Assembly: GCA_910588955.1 (NCBI GenBank)
Contig: CAJURQ010000018.1
Span: 1-63,530 of the forward strand
DNA: 63,530 nt
Source of the DNA: an uncultured Lachnospiraceae bacterium
Lineage (GTDB): Bacteria; Bacillota; Clostridia; Lachnospirales; Lachnospiraceae
Direction of reading: 5' to 3'
Each line of letters starts with the position of its first letter. Position 1 is the first letter of the stretch. Positions 1 through 6,633 of this stretch are shown here, piece after piece. A program made the translations under genes and the position numbers. The notes below the pieces were generated by a model, which did not search any database, was not told the DNA's origin, and saw only the letters and a program-made list of their open reading frames with translations.

Positions 1-101
1 ACAGGTCATGTAGAATTTACCGTTTCATATGGAAGTTAGTTTTACAATTCAGGAAGTTTTTGTTTGTAATAGTCCGATCAATAAATAATTGGTTAGAATA
101 A
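1..101 (+). other. left-edge fragment, possible 3' end of an upstream gene
   Basis: Two plus-strand frames enter from outside the window and end quickly. One stops at about 37-39 and the other at about 99-101. Either could be the last residues of an upstream gene, and the sequence is too short to choose or to name a family. A terminator-like hairpin follows at 104-129, which fits a gene ending here. Confidence 0.25.
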
Positions 102-103
102 GA

Positions 104-129
104 CCTCCAACTCAATCAAGATTTGGGGG
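104..129 (+). terminator. weak terminator-like hairpin
   Basis: The segment CCTCCAA (104-110) can pair with TTGGGGG (123-129) through seven pairs, one of them G-T, around a 12-nt loop. A pyrimidine-rich tail follows (CTTTCTTCTG). It could end a gene entering from the left. There is no clean T run, so support is modest. Confidence 0.35.
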
Positions 130-628
130 CTTTCTTCTGCCCATTTCATTTTCGGAAAACCTACCCGAAAACAGCAAACTATGGTAAAATTGCAGTTAGC
201 AGCAAACACCATAGCAAAGAGCAGATCGCAAATCAAGCCGAAGCCAGCCAAAGGCTTGTCTATCAACATAATTCGTATCTTTTCTATGGCGGTGCATCAA
301 GGTGCAGGATGTCATATTACTGGTTTTAAGTGGAACCAGAGCATCATAAAGAATCCAAGACTTAACGAATAAGTCACGGGAAAGTGCATCTAAATTGCCC
401 ACTCGCCGCATGTGGAGTGCGTGTGTCTGGTGGGGAAGCAAAGGATAAATTATCGGGAAGAGGAGGTAGGGGATTGTGGTTGTATTTATGGGTGATATTC
501 TTTGTTATTTTGAAGATTACTTATGGTTGTAATAATGATTTATGATATAATTATATTTAGTTAGTCATGCTCATTTATTTGGAATTGGTACACATAAGAT
601 TATATATAGTCCGGAAGGGAGTCAGTTA
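130..628. other. gene-poor stretch, no supported gene
   Basis: About 500 bases hold only short overlapping frames (for example around 123-441) with no good ribosome binding site and no recognisable product. They are judged to be chance. The last 150 bases are AT-rich and include a TATAAT at 546-551 that could be the -10 element for the small gene at 629. No convincing -35 box sits 17 bases upstream of it. Confidence 0.5.
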
Positions 629-823
629 ATGATCATTATAAACGAGTTAGATTCTACCTGTGGTATTTCGGATGAAGAATTAACGATAAGGTTTAAAGAA
701 TCTATAAGAATTGATAATGAGATAAGAAAAATAAAAGGACTGCCCATTGCAGGATATGACGATGAGACAAGAAGAGCATATCTGGAATATCCGGACGGAA
801 AGAGAGAGTATGTCGGAAGATAG
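629..823 (+). CDS. small hypothetical protein (64 aa)
   Basis: This is a 64-residue acidic/basic soluble protein with a plausible ribosome binding site (GGAAGGGA) just upstream of its ATG. It has no membrane segment and no motif I recognise. The first half is rich in Ile, Glu and Asp, and the end reads as a short beta-hairpin-like stretch rich in Tyr, Glu and Arg. It lies about 100 bases upstream of the Mrr-type endonuclease gene on the same strand. Being small and soluble it could be an antitoxin or accessory protein, but nothing in the sequence shows that. Function is unknown. Confidence 0.55.
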   Translation: MIIINELDSTCGISDEELTIRFKESIRIDNEIRKIKGLPIAGYDDETRRAYLEYPDGKREYVGR

Positions 824-927
824 TTTCGGAACTGCTTTGATGATTCCCTGTTTCTGTTATCGCAGTCATAAAGTGCCCGCAGTAATGTTTTTAGATAAAC
901 ATGTCTAACAGTGTTAGGAGAAAAACA

Positions 928-1809
928 ATGCCAATACCAAAATACTTCCAAATGTACAACTCATTCTTGCGCAGCCTATCGGACGGGCAGAAACATGCCT
1001 TTAGCGATACCAAAAATCAGGTTATCAGGGATTTTAATCTTTCCGAAGCTGATTTAGCGGAACTTCTTCCCAGTGGACGGCAGTCTGTTTTTACGAATCG
1101 CATAGGCTGGTGCAGAACCTATTTGAAAAAGGCAGGCTTGATTGAAAGTCCCTCGAGAGCGCATTTTATCATTACTGATGCCGGGAAGCGCATTTTAGAT
1201 ACCGTTGATGAGATAACAAACGATACGCTCAGGCAGTTTCCTTCTTTTGTGGAGTTTGTGGATGGGGAGGCAGGGGATGGACAGGTGTCACCATCCGTGC
1301 AAAATGATGAAACGCCGCAGGAAACTTTGGAACGGGTTTATGGCGAACTGAATAATGTTTTAAAGGATGAACTGCTTACCAGAATTCACCAGAGCCCATC
1401 GGAGTTTTTTGAAAGATTTGTCGTTCGGCTGATGGAAAAGATGGGGTACGGACGCGGTGAGGTTACGCAGAGAACGCGGGATGCCGGGATAGATGGCATA
1501 ATGTATCAGGACAAGCTTGGATTTGACAGAATCTATATTCAGGCGAAAAGGAAAGATTTGAATACGACGGTAGGCAGACCGGATTTGCAGAGGTTTTGGG
1601 GAGCAATTCCGGAAAGGAATACGAGAGGGCTGTTTGTAACGACGGCTAAATTTTCGCCGGATGCAAAGCAGTTTGCGGAGGAAAAGCATATTATACTCAT
1701 TGACGGATAGAAGCTTGCGGAGCTTATGATAGAATATGATTTTGGTGTTACCACAGAGTATACATACAAGGTAAAGAAGATAGATACAGACCTTTTTGAA
1801 GAAGAGTAA
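928..1809 (+). pseudogene. Mrr-type restriction endonuclease, interrupted by in-frame TAG
   Basis: Mrr enzymes are type IV restriction nucleases that cleave modified DNA. The N-terminal part (about residues 1-85) is the winged-helix Mrr_N domain, and residues about 150-260 are the PD-(D/E)xK Mrr_cat domain. The catalytic pattern is visible as DAGIDG followed by IQAKR. The ATG at 928 is preferred over the one at 901 because AGGAG sits 7 bases upstream and the protein then begins MPIPKY, as is usual for the family. The frame stops at TAG 1708-1710, but the same frame continues for 32 more family-like residues (KLAELMIEY...) to TAA 1807-1809. The full gene has therefore lost its last ~33 codons through one nonsense mutation. 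The catalytic core lies before the stop, so the short product might keep some activity. Confidence 0.85.
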
Positions 1810-1821
1810 GGAGATGCCCAC

Positions 1822-2493
1822 ATGACCATCGAATCCCAATTCAACCGAATCGCCCAAGAATACGACGTCAACCGCAAAAAATTCATCCCCTGCTTTGACG
1901 ATTACTACATAAACACGACGAAATTTATCGCGTCAAACATAGCGGAACCGAAGCGGGTTTTGGACTTAGGAGCGGGGACAGGGCTGTTGTCCTATTTCTG
2001 GTATTGCCATTTCCCGGCGTCAGAGTATGTGCTTGTCGATATTGCGGAGGACATGTTGAACGTTGCCCGGCAACGGTTCGCCGGGATAGATACGGTGTCA
2101 TATCTGGCGGCGAATTATTCCGGAGAGTTTCCAGCGCAGGAGTTTGACGTGATTGTCTCCGCGCTGTCGATACACCATCTGGAAAACGGCGACAAGGCAA
2201 GACTGTTTGATAGGATTTATGATAAACTGCCGGAGGGCGGTTTGTTTGTAAATTACGACCAGTTTTGTGCCGGACAGGCTGTTCTGGATGATTGGTTTGA
2301 CTCTTACTGGGAGAGTCAGCTTGCAGGCAGCGGGCTGACAGAACATGATATTGCATTGTGGAAAGAGCGCAGGAAACTGGACAGGGAATGCTCTGTTGAG
2401 GAAGAAACGGCGATGCTTTGCAAAAGCGGGTTTAAGAGTGTCAAATGTGTCTACTCGTATCAGAAGTTTTCTGTTATTATCGCGATAAAGTAA
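1822..2493 (+). CDS. class I SAM-dependent methyltransferase
   Basis: This is a 223-residue cytosolic methyltransferase of the Rossmann-fold class I type. Motif I (VLDLGAGTGLLSY, about residues 45-57) binds S-adenosylmethionine. An acidic residue at the end of strand 2 (YVLVDIAEDML) contacts the ribose, and FDVIVSALSIHHL is motif IV. AAGGAG precedes the ATG. The gene starts 12 bases after the true end of the broken Mrr gene, so the two are probably co-transcribed. The substrate cannot be told; the fold fits small-molecule methylation (ubiE/COQ5-like group) better than DNA methylation because no target-recognition motif is present. Confidence 0.85.
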   Translation: MTIESQFNRIAQEYDVNRKKFIPCFDDYYINTTKFIASNIAEPKRVLDLGAGTGLLSYFWYCHFPASEYVLVDIAEDMLNVARQRFAGIDTVSYLAANYSGEFPAQEFDVIVSALSIHHLENGDKARLFDRIYDKLPEGGLFVNYDQFCAGQAVLDDWFDSYWESQLAGSGLTEHDIALWKERRKLDRECSVEEETAMLCKSGFKSVKCVYSYQKFSVIIAIK

Positions 2494-2529
2494 ATTTTGA
2501 TTATGGTGGTGTGTAGGGTGGGGATTATT

Positions 2530-3669
2530 ATGCCAAAGGAATACTATTTCATATTTTATATGATACTTGTCTTGCTTCTGCTTTTCAAAGCCAAACCGGC
2601 GTCAAAAGGAGTTTGGTTTGAGGAAGCGCTGTCGCTGCGCATATCCAAGGGAATCCTTGGGTTTTGCGCGGTTGGCATTATGCTGCATCATATGTCGCAG
2701 ACGATTTATTTTGCGGGTGAAGATCCGGGCGTTTTAATGTTTATGGTGGATATCGGGGTGTGCTTTGTCGGGATGTTTTTCTTTTTCTCCGGGTATGGTT
2801 TGTATAGCAGTTTGCGTGACAAGCCGGATTATTTGAAGGAATTTCTGCGGAACAGGCTCCCAGCGGTTTTGATACCTTTTTATCTGTGCAATTTTGTTTT
2901 CATTTTGGGGTCGTATTTTGCGGGATATCATTTTAAAAAGGGAGAATTATTGCCTTATCTGACAGGGGCTATCCTGATGAACAATCAGATGTGGTACATA
3001 GTGGAAATCTTTATTTTATATTTGCTGTTCTTTTTTGTGTTTGGGTTGATTAAAAACCGGGATGCGGCGTGTATTGTGTATGGGGTACTCCTGATAGGGT
3101 TGATTATTTGCAGTCTCCGGCTGGGGCATGACAATACGACGCCCACGCAGGGGCTATGGTTTCATGGGGAGTGGTGGTATAATACCACGCTGATGATATG
3201 GGTTGGAATCCTTTTTGCGCGCTGGGAGAGGCAGATTCTTGGTGTGATACGAAAGTTCTACGGAATTGTGCTTGCAGTTTTTCTGGCTCTGACAGCATTT
3301 TTGTATAAAATAACATTATATATGCTGCAGACAAAGGGGTATTGGTACGAATGGGACGGATATCCCGGCTATAAGGAAAAGTGGCAGACGCTGGGCGTGC
3401 AGTTTAGTTTTGTATTTGTGTTAGTGCTGACAGTGGTAATCCTGCTCCAGAAGATTAAGTGCAGTAATAGGATTTTGGATTTTCTGGGGGAGATAGCATT
3501 GGAACTGTATTTGGTTCATAACTTGTTTCTTTTGTATATGCCTGTAAAAAATAGAGGCTTTTATATTTTAGCGTGCTATGCGGCGTCGATTTTCTTGGCG
3601 GTCATTCTGCATATGATAGACAAGAAGTTGATTAAACTGGTGAGGATGAAAAAGAATACGATTCAATAA
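2530..3669 (+). CDS. acyltransferase family 3 membrane protein
   Basis: This is a polytopic membrane protein of about 379 residues with roughly ten hydrophobic segments. It belongs to the acyltransferase 3 superfamily, which moves acyl groups onto exported sugars or lipids. An early SKGILGFCAVGIMLHHM block matches the characteristic N-terminal histidine-containing helix of the family. The next block (GVCFVGMFFFFSGYG) is also typical. The frame could start at TTG 2497 or ATG 2503, but ATG 2530 follows a GGGTGGGG stretch and begins just before the first membrane segment, so it is chosen. It follows the methyltransferase closely and precedes the MBL-fold hydrolase. The acceptor is unknown. Confidence 0.8.
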   Translation: MPKEYYFIFYMILVLLLLFKAKPASKGVWFEEALSLRISKGILGFCAVGIMLHHMSQTIYFAGEDPGVLMFMVDIGVCFVGMFFFFSGYGLYSSLRDKPDYLKEFLRNRLPAVLIPFYLCNFVFILGSYFAGYHFKKGELLPYLTGAILMNNQMWYIVEIFILYLLFFFVFGLIKNRDAACIVYGVLLIGLIICSLRLGHDNTTPTQGLWFHGEWWYNTTLMIWVGILFARWERQILGVIRKFYGIVLAVFLALTAFLYKITLYMLQTKGYWYEWDGYPGYKEKWQTLGVQFSFVFVLVLTVVILLQKIKCSNRILDFLGEIALELYLVHNLFLLYMPVKNRGFYILACYAASIFLAVILHMIDKKLIKLVRMKKNTIQ

Positions 3670-3689
3670 TGATATAGGAGGACACGCAA

Positions 3690-4346
3690 ATGACCCTGAA
3701 CAACATTACAGTCAACACCCAGAGCAGTATTCGCATCGGGGGATCGAAAGTCTTATACTTTGACCCGTACTTAATTCCTGCCGCCGCCCACGACGCGGAC
3801 TTAATCTTCATCACTCACGGGCACTACGATCATTTTGAGCCGGAGTCCATTGCGAAGCTGAAAAAGGATGACACGCTCCTTGTCGCGCCGGAATCCATGA
3901 AAAAGAAAGTGCTTTCAGAGTCGGGCATTGCAGCGGAGAACTGTCTGTTTTATCAGCCGGGCGAAAGTTTCGAGGCAGACGGGGTCACGGCTGAGACAAT
4001 CCCGGCTTACAATAAGCTGAAACCTTTTCACCCGAAGGGAAAGAAGTGGCAGGGATATGTGGTGACGATGGATGATACCCGTTACTATGTGTCCGGCGAC
4101 ACGGATGTGAACGAGGATATCGAAAAGGTGCGCTGCGACGTGGCATTGATTCCGATTGGAGGATTTTACACGATGGATTGGAAACAGGCGGCGGAGTATA
4201 TTGCGCAGTTGAAGCCGAAGGCGGTGATTCCGACGCATTACGGCAGCATTGTGGGAAATAAAACCGACGGGGAGGATTTCCGGAAAATGGTGGAAGGTCT
4301 GGACGGCAGTATTCAAGTGGCAATTAAATTAGATAACGAGGAATAA
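3690..4346 (+). CDS. MBL-fold metal-dependent hydrolase (UPF0173-like)
   Basis: This is a 218-residue metallo-beta-lactamase-fold hydrolase. The metal-binding motif HGHYDH is near residue 45, a later Asp is in YVSGDTDV (about residue 132), and a C-terminal His is in IPTHYGS (about residue 180). Its short, single-domain form matches the UPF0173/UlaG-like hydrolase group, whose members act on phosphoesters, lactones or unknown small molecules. It has a strong ribosome binding site (AGGAGGACACGCAA before ATG). It is the last gene of the plus-strand run and is followed at once by hairpins shared with the convergent ktrA gene. Confidence 0.82.
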   Translation: MTLNNITVNTQSSIRIGGSKVLYFDPYLIPAAAHDADLIFITHGHYDHFEPESIAKLKKDDTLLVAPESMKKKVLSESGIAAENCLFYQPGESFEADGVTAETIPAYNKLKPFHPKGKKWQGYVVTMDDTRYYVSGDTDVNEDIEKVRCDVALIPIGGFYTMDWKQAAEYIAQLKPKAVIPTHYGSIVGNKTDGEDFRKMVEGLDGSIQVAIKLDNEE

Positions 4347-4360
4347 AAGGTAGCCAATGC

Positions 4361-4389
4361 GGAGAATGTCCGTACTTTGGGCATTCTCC
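4361..4389 (+). terminator. hairpin after MBL hydrolase gene
   Basis: GGAGAATG (4361-4368) pairs perfectly with CATTCTCC (4382-4389) around a 13-base loop. It sits 15 bases after the hydrolase stop codon. No T run follows, so it may act together with the larger hairpin immediately downstream. Confidence 0.5.
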
Positions 4390-4390
4390 T

Positions 4391-4455
4391 GCGTGAGACT
4401 TAGAACTTCTCCACGAAACAGCCTCTGCTGTGAGTGGCTAGAAGTTCTTCTCACG
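4391..4455. terminator. long bulged hairpin between convergent genes
   Basis: GCGTGAGA plus AGAACTTCT (4391-4410, with a 3-base bulge) pairs with AGAAGTTCTTCTCACGC (4439-4455) to give a 17-bp stem. A nested ACAGC-CTCT-GCTGT hairpin sits in its loop. The structure lies between the convergent MBL and ktrA genes and contains the ktrA stop codon (4451-4453). It is well placed to be a bidirectional transcription end, although there is no clear T run. Confidence 0.6.
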
Positions 4456-5101
4456 CTAGTCTCCCCAGCTTTGCCGTATCGGCAATTACGATCATTTTCA
4501 TGGACGACCGCAAAGGCATCTCGGGGTCAATGGCAATGCAGACATTTTTGTCCTCAATAATTGCCACTACGTTGATGGAATATTTTTTGCGGAGGTTTAG
4601 TTCCATCAAGGTTTTCCCCGCCCATTCCGCTTTGACGGGCAGTTCCACCATAGAGACATCCTTGGAGAGCTCCATGATATCCATAAATCCGGAGCTTAAC
4701 AGGTTTTTTGCCAGCCGGATGCCGGACTCGCTCTCCGGGAATACGACCCGGTCTGCGCCCACTTTGCTTAAGATTTTGCGGTCTAAGTCGGTGGCGCATT
4801 TGGCGATCACGGTTTTCACGCCGATTTCCTTGCAGAGCATGGTCGCCATGACGCTTGCCTTGAGATTGCTTGCCATGGCGATGATGACAACATCGATGTT
4901 GGCAATGCCAAGTTGTTTGATGACTTCCGCCTCTGTAATGTCCGCGCATTTGCAGATAGGGATTTCAGCGATGGCGGCATTGACAAGCTCCTCGTCTAGA
5001 TCCACGGCAAGCACTTCCGCGCCGTTTCCTACAAGCTCCTTTGCCACGGCAAATCCGTATCTGCCGAGACCGAATACCGCATAAGATTGATGAATGCCCA
5101 T
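4451..5101 (-). CDS. ktrA: TrkA/KtrA family potassium channel regulatory protein
   Basis: This 216-residue cytosolic protein forms the gating ring of a Ktr-type K+ uptake system. The RCK_N Rossmann domain (about 1-125) shows the nucleotide motif FGLGRYGFAVA and an acidic ribose-binding Asp in VLAVDLD. The RCK_C domain fills residues about 135-216. The length is that of a single KtrA unit rather than of the duplicated TrkA. Such rings bind ATP/ADP, NAD(H) or c-di-AMP. The start has AAGGAAG upstream. It lies 25 bases downstream of ktrB on the same strand, so the two form an operon. Its stop codon is buried in the hairpin at 4391-4455. Confidence 0.92.
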   Translation of the reverse strand: MGIHQSYAVFGLGRYGFAVAKELVGNGAEVLAVDLDEELVNAAIAEIPICKCADITEAEVIKQLGIANIDVVIIAMASNLKASVMATMLCKEIGVKTVIAKCATDLDRKILSKVGADRVVFPESESGIRLAKNLLSSGFMDIMELSKDVSMVELPVKAEWAGKTLMELNLRKKYSINVVAIIEDKNVCIAIDPEMPLRSSMKMIVIADTAKLGRLA

Positions 5102-5126
5102 AAATTTATCTTCCTTTCCTTGATAT

Positions 5127-6488
5127 TCAGCCCACGCTTATATCTTCGGTGGGATTTTTGATGATATTTTTCGTTTCTTTCCTTGTATTCAGAGCGATCA
5201 TGAGAGATATCGGACCGACCCTGCCGAGATACATGGTTATGATGATAATGATCCTGCCCCAGATATTCAGCTCTGACGTCAGGCTTCTTGTCAGACCTAC
5301 CGTGGCGGCGGCGCTGACGGTTTCATAGACGATGTCAAGGGCGTCCGCGTCTGTGACTGCGGTCAATAACAGGGTTGCCGCAAACAGGATAATAAATGCC
5401 ATACTTACTACCGCGACGGCTTTGCTGACGGCGTGTTTGGCGATTGTCCGATGAAAGAGCTCCGCCTCGGACTGGGTTTTCATCGTGGCAAACGCCGAGG
5501 TGATCAGTACCGCGAAGGTTACCGTCTTAATGCCGCCCGCAGTGCCTACCGGCGAGCCGCCGATAAACATTAAAAGCAGGGAGGTGATGGCGGAAGCGTT
5601 TGTCAGATCCTCCTGCGGGATGGTCGCAAAGCCGGCAGTCCGTGTCGTTACGGACTGGAACAGTGAAGCCTGCAGCTTGTCCCAAAAGGAAAAAGTGCCT
5701 ATCGTCAGTGGGTTGTTATACTCAAAGATAAAAATAGCCACCGTTCCGGCAAGGATAAGGATTCCTGTGACGGAGAGGGCAATTTTGCTGTGAAGGGTCA
5801 GACTGGCGAAGCATTTTCGTTTTTGCCGCTTTGCATTTTTCAGCGCGTTCACGAGATCCCACCAGACAATGTAGCCGATCCCGCCGAAAACGATCAGCAG
5901 AATGGTTACGATATTGATAACGGGATTGTGGACATAGGCGTACAGGCTATTTTCCGATATCACGTCCATGCCTGCGTTGCAGAAAGCGGACACGGCGTTA
6001 AACAGGGAAATCCAGACGCCTTTTACGCCAAATTCCGGCACGAATACAGTCATGTACAAAAGTGCGCCGATTCCCTCAACCAAAAGCGTGCCGGCGATCA
6101 CTTTCCGGATAAATTTAACCATGCCGGACAGGGTGTTTAAGTTGAAAGCGTCCTGAATCAGCATGCGATCCTTGATGCCGATTCTCCGGTGCAGGCTGAT
6201 CATAAGCCCCGACATGATGGTGACGACGCCGAGCCCGCCGATCTGTATGAGAAAAAGGATAACGATCTGCCCGAACAGACTCCAAGTCGAAAAGGTGGGA
6301 ACGGTTACAAGTCCCGTCACACAGATGGAGGTGGTCGCCGTAAAGAGCGCGTCTATATAAGGTACGGCGTACCCGTCCGCGGAACTGACAGGCAGGGCGA
6401 GAAGCGCGCTTCCAAAAAGAATTGCCAGCAGAAAACTGAGTAGGATTGTCTGTGTTGTGGATAAACTGATCCGAAATTTTTTTTTCAT
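5127..6488 (-). CDS. ktrB: TrkH/KtrB family potassium transporter subunit
   Basis: This 453-residue membrane protein is the K+-conducting subunit of a Ktr system. It has the four-fold repeated membrane-pore-membrane layout of the TrkH/KtrB superfamily. The pore-loop glycines are visible in SICVTGLV, AFCNAGMD, TRTAGFAT and AATVGLTR. The length is normal for KtrB (about 450 residues). It is the first gene of the ktrBA pair on the minus strand and is transcribed divergently from the MMPL exporter gene across a short region that holds a perfect dyad at 6531-6560. Confidence 0.93.
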   Translation of the reverse strand: MKKKFRISLSTTQTILLSFLLAILFGSALLALPVSSADGYAVPYIDALFTATTSICVTGLVTVPTFSTWSLFGQIVILFLIQIGGLGVVTIMSGLMISLHRRIGIKDRMLIQDAFNLNTLSGMVKFIRKVIAGTLLVEGIGALLYMTVFVPEFGVKGVWISLFNAVSAFCNAGMDVISENSLYAYVHNPVINIVTILLIVFGGIGYIVWWDLVNALKNAKRQKRKCFASLTLHSKIALSVTGILILAGTVAIFIFEYNNPLTIGTFSFWDKLQASLFQSVTTRTAGFATIPQEDLTNASAITSLLLMFIGGSPVGTAGGIKTVTFAVLITSAFATMKTQSEAELFHRTIAKHAVSKAVAVVSMAFIILFAATLLLTAVTDADALDIVYETVSAAATVGLTRSLTSELNIWGRIIIIITMYLGRVGPISLMIALNTRKETKNIIKNPTEDISVG

Positions 6489-6530
6489 GAGAAAGCCTTT
6501 CTATATATTACAGATATAGTTTACGCCGTA

Positions 6531-6560
6531 TTTTATACAATTTCAAGGGAATGTATAAAA
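6531..6560. promoter_or_regulatory. 9-bp inverted repeat in divergent promoter region
   Basis: TTTTATACA (6531-6539) and TGTATAAAA (6552-6560) form a perfect dyad with a 12-base spacer. It lies in the 145-base gap between the divergent ktrB and MMPL genes. Each arm also resembles part of a -10 element, so it may be an operator, a pair of overlapping promoters, or both. Confidence 0.35.
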
Positions 6561-6633
6561 CTCGCGCTGTGCGGAATTGACGACCGGCGGTCGAAATGTT
6601 ATATTTCCCATTGAAAGAAAGAGGTGTTTTTCT

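Noticed and set aside
123..441. Three short overlapping frames near the left edge
   Set aside because: No ribosome binding sites, no recognisable products and mutual overlap on both strands indicate chance frames.
1708..1710. Recoded amber codon (pyrrolysine-type) in the Mrr gene
   Set aside because: No pyl genes are seen, the family has no conserved residue needing recoding here, and another gene carries a TAA, so ordinary nonsense mutation is simpler.
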